A stretch of DNA of 64,000 nucleotides from Psococerastis gibbosa. Lineage: Eukaryota; Arthropoda; Insecta; Psocodea; Psocidae. Positions within the stretch are counted from its first letter, which is position 1. Every line of letters begins with the position of its first letter. The position numbers and the translations under genes were made by a program. Location: the NCBI GenBank assembly GCA_963971405.1, contig OZ020485.1:10354001-10418000 (forward strand), in the 5' to 3' direction. The notes under the pieces are model-generated. The model searched no databases. It saw only the letters and a program-made list of their open reading frames with translations, and was not told the DNA's origin. Below, one piece after another: positions 53,451 through 63,576 of the stretch.

Positions 53451-54029
53451 CTGCTAGCTACGATGTTAAATAGGTACTGTACCCCTAATTGTTGTTATAT
53501 GATAGCACAATAATGTTACCTTATCTATTTCACGTAATATAAACAGCTTATTCAGTCTATTACTTCTTCTAAAACCCATAATTTAGATTATTTTAAAACA
53601 TAACTTCAGATGGGAGATGGCTTTATAAAGGCATTATGTTATTAATGTTACACAAAGCTGCTAATTCTTGCTTTTAAGAAACACAATTTCTACATAGGTG
53701 AGAAAATCCATCATAATTATTTTCCGCCTGTAATTTCCATAAGAATTTCCATATATGAAGGGTAATCTTATTAATACCTGATTTATGTGAAATGAACCAT
53801 CAGTGGTGGGCCTATCATGCCGGTTAGTAGGCACTATAAACTTATTCCTGGGGTTGAAAATGTAAACGAAACAATTTTCAATACCAGCACTTTCCGCTGT
53901 AAAGTTATCTTGCTTACATTTTTAATCTCAGGTTAAGATAAGAAATAATTGCCATAGTATAGGTGAGACAATTACTCCTGCTAGTAAATTTTGCCTCTTT
54001 CCTGTAGAAAAAAACAATGCCCTCCTTTG
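53451..54029. other. Unassigned non-coding sequence
   Basis: Nothing recognised. Confidence 0.4.
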
Positions 54030-54214
54030 ATTGGCACTGCACATCCCCGTCTACTTAACTTATGGGGAGAGGTGCAGTTACATTTTTATTTCTTGCAAGT
54101 GGAAACCCTGTTCGACTTAAGTTCTTCTACAACAGGGTTGCCACTCGCGAAAACTAAAAAAAATTGAACTGCACCTCTCTCTATAAGTTAAGTACGGTGA
54201 TGTGCTGCCCCAAT
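54030..54214. mobile_element. Short hairpin MITE, unique in this window
   Basis: Inverted arms: ATTGGCACTGCACATC / GATGTGCTGCCCCAAT at the ends and CTTAACTTATGGGGAGAGGT / ACCTCTCTCTATAAGTTAAG inside, then GCAAGTGGAAACCCTGTT / AACAGGGTTGCCACTCGC, leaving a ~20-bp loop. No target duplication identified. Confidence 0.65.
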
Positions 54215-55309
54215 CTCTGTTGCATTTTCTATGGGAAAGTTTTCCATTAAATCCTTGGCAAACAAGAGAAGTTAAGAGATAAGTTAGACAGATATTGTAC
54301 ACTGCTTATCTTTTGGAAATGTACTCTGTGTATAGTTACTTTATGCAGCAATTGTAGGTGTTTGAGGGATATCTTTAAAAGAATTCCTGACGGATTTAGT
54401 CGCAGGTATAGAAGAAAATATAGAAGAATATCAAAAATATGGTCAACCCGTTTTAATTAGGGAACCTATTCAATCAAAACGTGTTTGATATAGACCTTTA
54501 CATAATTGAATTCAAAATCATTAGAAAATACTTTATGGGATGGCTTTGGTTTTAACATCAGAAAAAAGGAAAGTCTGAATTTGAATACTAAAACGAAAAA
54601 GGATCTCTCTGAACACAATTGAACAGTGATTTCCCTTTCAGGATTTGAAAAGTCAGTTTTGACAGACTTTATTTTTGTATCAGACGCGGGCGTGTGCTTT
54701 ATCCCTTCATACGTTATGTACTAATAATGCTCGATGCAGTACCGTATTTCCACAATACAATACAATAATCCCATCTTAATAAGTAAAATTGAGTTCTTAA
54801 TCCCCCCTTTAAATGAAAAAACACTTAGATAGCGTATACAGATACAGTCGCGCCACCCGTTAACTCGAGAAGTGTTTGAATCCCAATTACACTAATTCTG
54901 AATATTTTTTTATATTAAATTCATAGAGCCAGATCTAAAAACCTCCTGAATAGCCTCTTTTCTGCTGTCACTTTCGGCACTTAGACCCGGTGAATACATA
55001 TATGTATACGAATACAAATTAGAACTATACTTGTATCATTGTGCAAACAGCAAGACACAGATTTATCCCTCATACTGCGGATGACCTGGTGAAATTAAGC
55101 AAAAGGTAAATTGTAGGACATTTCCTCCACAGGCACCGGCGCCCTTGATAAGTCCTATAACACTACGGTGCTGGCTGTGGCAGTGGGAATAGAACATAGA
55201 ATTAAACACAGCCTACAGGCAAAGGAGGCGGTCCTTTGCAAGGACAAGTGGGGTTTTACGTATTTTGAGTGCAGTAACACTTAGATTTTAGAGGCAAAGA
55301 ATATAACTG
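54215..55309. other. Unassigned non-coding sequence
   Basis: Nothing recognised. Confidence 0.4.
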
Positions 55310-55597
55310 CCTTTCAAAGGGCGGAGGGGGGCGATAGCAGGTCGCTTTGTCAGCCTCTGGTGCAAGTTGCAACCTCCTTTAAATTTCATAAATCTACCTA
55401 CCAGCATTTCAGCAAAAAAAAAAAAAAAAAAATCATAATAATAATAACACTATTTCCCGCCAATTTCAAAACTTTTAATTTCTAATTTTTTTATATTTTA
55501 ATCTAAAAATATCTCTTTCTGGGGGGCCGGAATTTTAGGCATTTCTGGGGGGGTCGGGGGCCTGTGCCCCAAGTGCCCATAGGTTAATCCGGCACTG
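55310..55597. mobile_element. Possible hAT-like element, right end only
   Basis: Terminates CCATAGGTTAATCCGGCACTG, i.e. CAGTGCCGGATTAACC on the minus strand, a typical hAT end preceded by G-rich sequence. An A-run at 55415-55431 lies inside. No left end identified. Confidence 0.4.
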
Positions 55598-56599
55598 AGT
55601 ACAATAGTCGCTACAGTATGTCTAATTTTATTTTATTTTAGTTTTAGGGCAGGGAAAATTGTTATAGGTCTACTAGTGCGGGCCTGTAACAATTAATTAT
55701 TGTGTATTAAATTGTTGTTGTTTTTTGTATATTCAATACACGTTTCATTCATTCACTCATTCATCATATTTTAATTCTCAAATGGATGATTCTGATTGTA
55801 GTAGGTGTTGGTCCGAACGACAATAATATCCACTTTCAGACTTTACGTTGATCTTTTTAGATTTATGATGCCCATAAATCCAGTTTCTTCACAACCATAT
55901 AATGCTCTATATTTTCATTCCAACTCATTTCTCTTTCGAGAGATTTTTATAAATAAAAAAGAACAAGGATACATTTAATAATGGAGTAAATCCGGCGGGA
56001 GCGGTGGTGGTCGCTGCTGTCCTATTTCTTCTTCGTTGCATTTCCACATTTATTCTTTTCCCATTTCATCATAATCTATTTACTGACATACGCGTCACTT
56101 AAGGGTGGATCACATGAACGTCTGTACAATGGCTGGAAGTATTCATTACGGATCCTATGCAAACCCTAAGGGCAGTTTCCGTCGCATTATGGCATGAGAC
56201 GTCATGGCAAGGAATACTGAACAACATAGGTTATTGGCGGTGCCATCCAGTATTCTTCACGAAACTCTAAAAAAAAAACTTTCTAACGATAGTGGGACCG
56301 GATGTTTCGTTTACTAAGCCCCCTTCATTTACAAATAATTTCTGGATGATACAAAATGATATTGGTGAATAATAATTGTAGAAAATGCTGTTTTTTTTTT
56401 TAATTTAGTTGTGATTACAGGATTGCCTATATTTCTTGCGTCTCACGTTTTTTATTTTACTTGGTAAATCAAAGATCGCGGAAATGGGTTGCTTCGGAAT
56501 CGTATTAAAAAAAAGTGCTATCTGCGAGTCAAGGCCTTTATTAGTACCAGCGTCAGTAAGCAAGAACGACAGAATTAAATATTGTCAGAAAACAACCAC
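55598..56599. other. Unassigned non-coding sequence
   Basis: Nothing recognised beyond short A/T runs. Confidence 0.4.
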
Positions 56600-57520
56600 A
56601 AATGAAAAATCCTTTTCGGCTCAGGCCGATCGGGTGTAAGCAGATGTCATAAAGCACCCACCCCCTTCTTGGTGCAGCGGTTTCTCGTTCCCTTCTAAAT
56701 GATAATAGTAGTAATAGCACTATTAAAGTACACTAGAATTAATATACAATATTTCAAATAATCGCAGACCGTTCTCCCTTTTAAGACGACTATGGACTTA
56801 TTATCACTATGACTAACCACTGTCATGAAATCGTTGATTTATCATAAAAAAGTGTTAAATACCACAGTCGTAAAAAAATAAAGACTTTCTGAATTCCGTT
56901 ATCACATCCTACTCCATCAACTCTGTGGCCAATATTAACTAAGATACAGTATTTCTTTTTAAGTTTTTGATCGGTCGCCATCTTGAAACAAAATAGCGGA
57001 TCTAGCCTGTTAACGAACTTGATCAAGACATTTGTGATTTGTATAGTAAATTTTTGTGATTCAAATCGAATAATATCAAGGGAAGCTATTTATAGGTATA
57101 TGTCAGGACATGTAGAGTAGTGGCACGGACTCAGACTTTCACCCGAAAGGTTCTTGGTTCGAGTCCTACACATGCTACATTTTCTGGCCATGCTTCGGAG
57201 CGCATGTAAAGCAGGAGGTCCCGGGCCTTCCTAGTTGAGCCTAAGAGAGAGCTTTACAGCCCTAACTCCGCTAGGTTGGCGTAGTAATAGAACAAAAAGT
57301 AATTATTTATTTACTTATATACTGTATACATACAGACACACATACTGTATAATGTCAAATAACATTATGAACGGGGTCGGTTTGAGGGTCATGAAATGAA
57401 AAGTTATGAAAATTTTTTTCCGAAAGTCGAAAATTGGTCACCGTATCAATCGTATACTTGCACAAAAGCTTATAATCGTCTACATAGATGAAATCTCCCT
57501 AAAAAGGAAAGTAAAATTGC
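56600..57520 (+). repeat. Rep-C copy 2 (carries a SINE-B)
   Basis: Shares GTTAACGAACTTGATCAAGA, TCGGTCGCCATCTTG, TAGCGGATCTAGC, GGTCATGAAATGAAAAGTT and TTTCCGAAAGTCGAAAATTG with copies 1 and 3. It is interrupted by SINE-B at 57104-57320. More diverged than the other two. Confidence 0.65.
57104..57320 (+). mobile_element. SINE-B, full-length copy inside Rep-C
   Basis: CAGGACATGTAGAGTAGTGG (A box), CTTGGTTCGAGTCCTACA (B box), TTTTCTGGCCATGCTTCGGA, GTAAAGCAGGAGGTCCCGGG, CTTCCTAGTTGAGCCTAAGA, CCCTAACTCCGCTAGGTTGG, AGTAATAGAACAAAAAGTAA and a TTATTTATTTA tail. Inserted after Rep-C had spread. Confidence 0.8.
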
Positions 57521-58499
57521 ACGCGCTGAACCATTAGAGGGAAAAAAGAAACCTTACTATACAGAGGGGATCATGGTTGATTGACCAAAATTTATGAAAA
57601 AAAAACGTGATCGGTTTTACAAATGGACGAATTAAAAAAAAAAAATACCGTGAGCTATTTCCTTCCCTTTGATCGAGCAGCCATAACCCTAAAAAGGTAC
57701 TTTTATCCAAATGAATATTTTAAGGTAAAAGTTTTAGACTTTGGTTAGCAACTTTTCGTGCAATGGGACAAGCAGTCGAAAACTTTTGAAAAAGGCGATA
57801 CAGGCGACCAAAAACCAATTTGGAAAAGGTGAAAGAAACTGTCACAGAATTTTTCTCATTTTCAATGTGACCACTTTGCCTTTGGGAGGGAAATACAAAA
57901 AAGTCATTTATTCAGATGATTTATGCTTTAGGTATTATATTCGGCAAAGCTTAGAACGGTTATCGTGAAAAGGGGGAAAAGGCAGAAATTTCTATCGAAA
58001 GAAATTTATTTCTATTGAAGGATATTTTATAAGGAGGAAAAATTGAAAACTCAAAGAAGAAATTAGAGGAGCTTTCAGAGTTTGGTACTTGAAGATGAAA
58101 AAAATGGCGGTAGCATAGGGAGGAAAAGAATAAAGAGACACGGGAGCGAGTTCTCTTGAAAGGGAATTTGCTCCCATTGTAGTGTCGCTACAGTACGTTT
58201 AAGATCTTTTTGTTAGACATTCTGGAAATAAACTACACACGTATAGGTACTGTGGATACCAGATGGTGGTTCTAGAATTTTCCAAGGGGGGGGGGGCATA
58301 GATCGAGATCAGGCTCAACGAGTTTAATAGGCTACTGGGTGCTTGACAATATTTAGGCTTATAGTACTTCGATTTGCGGCAAAACTACTGAATTGAATTG
58401 AATTGAAAACGACTTTATTGAATAAAAACAAAACAAAAGGCGAACAATAAGACTATAAAGTCTGATTAGACTGATTAGAATTTTATGAAATTGAGCATG
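57521..58499. other. Unassigned; retroposon 3' terminus (minus) at ~58390-58440
   Basis: GAATTGAATTGAATTGAAAA then CGACTTTATTGAATAAAAAC is, on the minus strand, an AATAAAGTCG terminus with an (AATTC)n tail. No coding body follows. The rest is unrecognised. Confidence 0.4.
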
Positions 58500-58990
58500 T
58501 ACAGTTTCAAAAATAGGTAATCATTTTTGGGATAACTTTATTCCAGGGGACTTATCGATCCACCCAAAGCCATAAAAAGCTACTAAAATAATTTTTCTGA
58601 AACGGCTCCGATGATTTCTTTTAAAGTCACTAAATAACTAGTGTAAAGGAAACTCACTAGATCACAATATCTCCCTTGGTAGTTTGATGTAGGGGGCCAA
58701 AAATTAAAAAGGTCCATACAGAGGTCCAATTTCAGGGGAAAATTACTAAAAAATACTTTTTTCTGAGAAACCTTTTAATTATTTTTTTTTTAATTACACC
58801 ATAGCACTAGGCTTCCGCCATCAGCTTTCTTGCAGCCCAATACAACACATAATCTGGTGAAAGAAACCTTTTTATCGATGCCGTCTACTTTCACGCATGT
58901 TTTAAGTGCTGAGTGAGTAACAAAACCAAACTGGTTGCTTAACAATAAAGTTGATGTTTTTTAATAAATAATTATTTTTTGAAGTGACAT
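58500..58990 (+). repeat. Rep-E copy, degraded
   Basis: AAACGGCTCCGATGATTTCTT, CCTTGGTAGTTTG, TTTATCGATGCCGTCTAC and CACGCATGTTTTAAGTGC parallel Rep-E landmarks with many substitutions. The ends are not recognisable. Confidence 0.5.
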
Positions 58991-59059
58991 GGATAATCTA
59001 TGCCCCAATGCATGCATAGAATGACATTATAATTATTATGTAGTACTAGGCTTATCAGA

Positions 59060-59915
59060 AAGAATGGAAAAAATTCTTTTCGGCTCTGGCGGATCAGCAG
59101 CCTGATCGGGGCGATTATAATACCGGTATTTATTTAATTCCCTGGTAATAAAAATGTAAACAAGATAATTTTATAATAGAAAGTGCTATTCAAAATTTGT
59201 TTGTTTACAGTTATAATCCTAGGGTATTTATTTAACTCCGGTATTATAATTGCCTCGATCAGGCTGCAGGTGTAGACTGTAGGGGGATTCCGCACTCCCT
59301 GCTTTTCCTCTACGCTACCTACGCTATGTATGTAATAAAAAATACAAAAAAATGCATTATTTTCCCGACCACAACATCAACACACAAATCACTCTTGTGT
59401 TCCAAATTTCTAACCACAATGACGACTATGAACTTTTACATATGGAATTATTTTCACTTTGACTGGACGCCATCATGTTATCGTAGATTTGTAGTAAAAA
59501 GTGTTGATTACCATTATCGCAGATAATAATACGGTACGGGCTCTCAGTCAGATTTAAATTCATTCCTCTGCGACCAATATTAACTGACTAACTGAGATAT
59601 GAATTATATGACGTTTCAATCGGCCGCCTTCTTGTAACTAAATAGTGGATCTAGCTGGTTAACGAACTCGGTCAAGACAATTGTATGATCAATTTTTGTG
59701 CCAAGTTTAATCAAAATCAGATAATATTTACGGAAATTAGAGTGTATATAATATATATTTAGTATACATACATAAATAACATTTTGAACGGAGGGTGGTT
59801 TTGGGCTTTTAGGCTTTTAGGGGGTCATGAAATGAAAAGTTATGAAGAAATTTTTCGAAATTCGAACATTGGTCACCATCTCATTAGGTAGATGAATCTC
59901 CCTAAAAATCGCCAT
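59060..59915 (+). repeat. Rep-C copy 3 (carries a MITE; lacks the hAT)
   Basis: GGGGGATTCCGCACTCCCTG, CTTTTCCTCTACGCTACC, GATCTAGCTGGTTAACGAAC, GTGCCAAGTTTAATC, CATTTTGAACGGAGGGTGG, GGGGTCATGAAATGAAAAG. Interrupted by the MITE at 59098-59266. At 59312-59328 it has ACGCTACC-T-ACGCTATG where copy 1 carries a hAT element. Confidence 0.7.
59098..59266. mobile_element. MITE with CAGCCTGATC ends, inserted in Rep-C
   Basis: CAGCCTGATCGGGGCGATTA...TAATTGCCTCGATCAGGCTG, with ATAATACCGGTATTTATTTA / TAAATAAATACCC-type subterminal inverted sequence. Flanked by CAG on both sides (3 bp, may be chance). Shorter relative of the element at 17073-17569. Confidence 0.7.
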
Positions 59916-60130
59916 TATTTTCGATATGGGCGAATTTAGGGCCTTTTACAATTAATCCATTAGGCCTACATTAGTATATATTATTAGCTTGCTCGGTCTA
60001 AACTATGACATTGCCTCATCTAGCAGTCCTGTACCTTAAGATATATAAAATCGAGGCAGCTGCAAATTAATAATTCATTAGCCATAGAACTACTTATAAT
60101 TATTATCTATAACGGTAACGGTACTAATTG
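59916..60130. other. Unassigned
   Basis: Nothing recognised; TTGAAAAATAGGAAAGCATG then TACGGGTTCACTCGCACCGG at 60128-60167 is a Rep-E right end without body. Confidence 0.4.
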
Positions 60131-60154
60131 AAAAATAGGAAAGCATGTACGGGT

Positions 60155-60720
60155 TCACTCGCACCGGCTGTTATTATTGCCCCGCTCGACAACCCCCCTC
60201 CAGTCGTCATGGTTTTGAGCGACAAGACGCTCCCCCATCTACGGACTGACGTACTCCTAACTCGCAGAGTTCGCTCCCTATTTCGTTCTTTCAGCGTCAT
60301 GGCATCTTCCCGAAATGGCTTGCTTTGTATATACAGTTTCTTCGGCGTGTGGTTTTCTAAGATTCTCACAGCCGGCCGCCATACCAAGTTGAATCCAGCG
60401 GACCAGAGCAGGTTCAAAGCTGCAGATAACTTGGTCGTGTGCACAGTGCCGGTAGGGAAACATGGTAGGACTTGTCCTGGTCACCTCCGAACTAATCGTG
60501 TGACTTCCCTGTGTTTCCCAAGTGGTTCGGAATCCACTATAATCAGGAGGCCCACTGTCCTATGGGCTGGGGCATAGGACAGTCAAGTCGGGGTCGCTCT
60601 ATGGGCCCAAATATGAGGCCTAAGTCGTTATTAACCCGACGAACAAAAATAAAAATAAAAAAATAAAATAAAAGATTCTCACAACGTGTCCCAGCCATAC
60701 TAGAGGTTGCGCTTTTGCAC
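60155..60720 (-). pseudogene. RTE-1 LINE 3' piece, interrupted by SINE-C
   Basis: 60155-60370 and 60684-60720 are the two halves of a minus-strand RTE-1 relic: CCGCTCGACAACCCCCCTCC, CTACGGACTGACGTACTCC, then after the SINE ACGTGTCCCAGCCATACTAG and AGGTTGCGCTTTTG, collinear with 38700-38950. Frame is heavily decayed, more than in the 39.4-kb copy. Confidence 0.75.
60371..60671 (+). mobile_element. SINE-C with LINE-derived 3' tail, 12-bp target duplication
   Basis: 301 bp between identical AAGATTCTCACA copies (60359-60370, 60672-60683). The 5' ~190 bp match SINE-C at 12669 and 24720 (CCAAGTTGAATCCAGCGG, AACTTGGTCGTGTGCACAG, AAGTGGTTCGGAATCCACTA). The following 71 bp (60571-60641) match the LINE 3' end at 46031-46101, and the tail is AAAAATAAAAATAAAA. 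The duplication encloses both parts, so the chimera was inserted as one molecule. Confidence 0.9.
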
Positions 60721-61290
60721 AAATAGTATTAATAAAAGGACAGTATTTGTACTATGGGATCCGTATTGCTGCCAAAAACTAGGTTTTCACTCTCAAAATA
60801 TGAGACTCCTTCACAAAGCAAGGTAATATCCCCCAGATATTAATGTAGAAGGCCATTAGTTACGGCTCCAGTGGGAACTCTTCATGACACGCAACCTTCG
60901 TGCTGCACAATCTGTTTCCGAGAAATTTGAGATTTTTCTGGAAACTTAACTTATAAAAGTTTTTCGCGCCACATAAAATGGGCACTCACTTAGTAGTACC
61001 ATACTAGATTTCGGTAACCACCTGGTTTTTACTCAAGTTACCGTAACTATGCTGATAATAATAATAGTTTATGTATACCTATACCTATAGATATAGATTT
61101 GCGACGAGAGGGGGGAGGGGGATATTGAAAGTCTAGACTCTAGAGTGTGGCAGGCATGGGATAAGCTAGCCAAAGGCCCGAGGCTACAGTAGTAGTTTCT
61201 GTTTATACTGAACTTAATAAGAAAGCAAAACTGATTTTTGGTAAATACAAGTAGAAATATAGATTTTTGTTTGTTTATATTTCATGTTGT
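60721..61290. other. Unassigned non-coding sequence
   Basis: Nothing recognised. Confidence 0.4.
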
Positions 61291-61293
61291 TAA

Positions 61294-61764
61294 GGCGGGT
61301 ATTCCACATACGTACATCGTCAATGAAAATTATGAAATTGAAGGACATTTCAATTTTACTCTATGCCATTGTTAAAATTGATCAATGATCAATTGATCAT
61401 AGAGTAAAATCACAAACAAACAAACAAACTACAATTAAAAAATGGCGTCAAGTACAATTATTTTAATTGATTTTTTTAAAAACAGTTTTCATCCATTAAA
61501 CAGATCGGTGAAGGTCGATCTTACTTCGGATCTCCTACTATTATTAGGTTTTATTAAAAATAATAAGTGTACGAAGAAAACAAATACAAACAAAATTTCA
61601 AAAAACAAATGCAAACAAATTTCAAAAATTTGGCGCATACGTTCCAATAGAAAATTGTCAATTTTTAAAAAAAAACATGTGGAACGGCCGCCATCAATGA
61701 AAAATTGAAATGTCCTTCAATTTCATAATTTTCATTGACGATGTACGTATGTGGAATACCCGCC
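61294..61764. mobile_element. Largest MITE of the GGCG...TTCCAC group, with ORF-start relic
   Basis: Perfect ends GGCGGGTATTCCACATACGT...ACGTATGTGGAATACCCGCC, flanked by TAA on both sides (61291-61293, 61765-61767). The interior keeps GTTAAAATTGATCAATGATC, AAACAAACTACAATTAAAAA and ATGGCGTC. From the ATG at 61442 an 88-codon frame is open, beginning MASSTIILIDFFKN. This is the least deleted member seen here, so best placed to reveal the parent element. Confidence 0.85.
61442..61708 (+). pseudogene. Remnant 5' coding part of the MITE's parent element
   Basis: 88 codons: MASSTIILIDFFKN, then a Leu-rich stretch and Lys/Asn-rich low-complexity. Its first residues align with MASWDMLSTNILIDFYKKK from the inner MITEs (shared Met-Ala-Ser, Ile-Leu-Ile-Asp-Phe-[YF]-Lys). 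PIF/Harbinger elements encode a transposase and a Myb/MADF-like accessory protein; a Leu-Ile-x-x-Tyr/Phe-Lys opening would suit the latter, but that is speculative. Confidence 0.4.
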
Positions 61765-61767
61765 TAA

Positions 61768-61890
61768 TATTTCTAGTTTGTTTAGTATCAAACAGCAAGT
61801 AATTTTTAATTTTAATTTTTCACGACGAGGGGGTGGGGTACGGACCCCTGGATCCCGACCTTAAATACGGCCTTGTCTCCAGAGAAACTT
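61768..61890. other. Unassigned
   Basis: Short G-rich stretch (GGGGGTGGGGTACGGACCCC); nothing firm. Confidence 0.3.
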
Positions 61891-62096
61891 CAATAAATAA
61901 ATAAATATTGACTTTTTGTTCTATTCTTAAGCCAACATAGCGGAGTCAGGGCTCTCTTACACTCAACTAGGAAAGCCCGGGACCGCCTGCTTTACATGCC
62001 CTCAGAAGCATGGACAGAAAATTTAGCAAGTGTGGGACTCGAACCAACAACCTTTCAGATGAAAGTCGGAGTTGTACCACTACTCTACATGTCCTG
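61891..62096 (-). mobile_element. SINE-B, full-length copy
   Basis: The minus strand has CAGGACATGTAGAGTAGTGG, GGTTGTTGGTTCGAGTCCCA, TTCTGTCCATGCTTCTGAGG, CCTAGTTGAGTGTAAGAGAG, CCTGACTCCGCTATGTTGGC, TTAAGAATAGAACAAAAAGT and an A/T tail. Very similar to 52950-53170 and 57104-57320. Confidence 0.8.
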
Positions 62097-63229
62097 CAAG
62101 ATAACAATGGACCCCAATATGAGCGGTTCAACCGACCTTTACACGTAACCTTGTTACCAGACAAAACGCGCGATCTTATAATTTTATCATTACACATAGT
62201 TCAATAATTATCGGATGTATGAATGGCGAACGCGCCGTAAGTTGGTGAGTTAGATAGTGCAAAAATTGGCTTCGAAAAATGACTATATGGCTAGTTTATG
62301 ATTTTTTTTTAAATGTCTCTACCTAGGTATATTCATGTTGCAAAATACCACGTAGGTACAATATAATATAATCATAATGATCGGCTTTTAGTCGTATACT
62401 AGTATAGGGTATTGTTGTTGTACTTGTGCGAGCCATACGAACGGATACGTGTCATAACTCAGCACGGGTACTAATCTATATCATTTAGGCCTAGGTCCCC
62501 TTAACCAAACGTTCTGCGGAATATAGTCCACGCAAAATGAGAAAAGTATGGATATGGAATGTTTTGATCCTGTGCAACACTGTAAAAATATTCCTTGCAC
62601 CATTTTGTGTTACCTTGTTGCATTGGATGCAAGGCATAACAAAAATTGTAGTAAATAGTAATACACAAAATAAGGGCGTCATCAATTCAAACGTAAATGC
62701 TACAGATTGGAACTTAAAATAAATAAATAAATAAATAAAATAAATAATCATTTATTTGCTTACAGACTTAACAGTCTAAAAAAAATACAAATCTACTGAA
62801 TTAAGATAGGAAACTTACGACACATATCTCTTATAAAGCAGCTCACACTAACCTATTTTAAATTTAAGGCAACGACCTCATTGTCGTGGCAAATATAATC
62901 AAACTTCTAGCAACCCTTGCCCTTAGTACCCCTACCCCCTGCTACCCCCATCCCTGTTCTAACTCCCTCAGAGCTGCTTACAGGCGTCAGTGGGAGACTC
63001 AACATGAAATACCACTTCTTGCGTCTTCGCCACAGACAAATATTTCGCTAAAACTTTTATCCCCCGCACAACAAAATATCTCTTGACAGTGCTTATACTT
63101 TTGGACGCTTATATTGCCCAGCAGAATGTTTTTTAGTGATATTTCAAACTATTGAGACGGCGACCAGTGTTTGACTTCCTAAAAATTTCTTCATAACTTG
63201 TCATTTTTTAACTTTTCACCTGAGCCTGT
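62097..63229. other. Unassigned; A/T-repeat at ~62718-62745
   Basis: (AAAT)n at 62718-62742. Short motif-less frames; no matched repeat. Confidence 0.4.
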
Positions 63230-63575
63230 CAGTTCGGACCTTGGAGACTGCTACTCTGAAAAGGAAAGTCGTGCTCATGCCAAACTCGGATTTTTCAACC
63301 AGAATCTTCTTCTTCAGCTGGGAGCTCTCAGTCCTTCTATCTTCCCTTGGATAATTACATGCAGAAGGTAATCCATTTGGTTCCTTATCATATGGCCGAA
63401 TTATGTTAGCATCCGTTTCTTAACCGTCAGCATTCAGCAGTTTCCATTAGCCTCAAGACATCAGCCCTCCAGGATATGCGCTGAATTAGTCTGTATATCC
63501 ACATTTCAAATGCACTGATTCTGTTCTCCATAGCTTGTATCATCGTCTTTCCCCCATACCATATAAAAGAACCGG
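63230..63575 (-). pseudogene. RTE-2 LINE C-terminal relic
   Basis: The minus strand reads, with breaks, 'MENRISAFEMWIYRLIQRIS', matching 'RISAFETWVYRRMHISWGDR' at 4120-4190, then the His-Met-Ile-Arg-Asn-Gln and closing blocks near 63250-63330. Abuts a Rep-E copy. Confidence 0.7.
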
Positions 63576-63576
63576 C

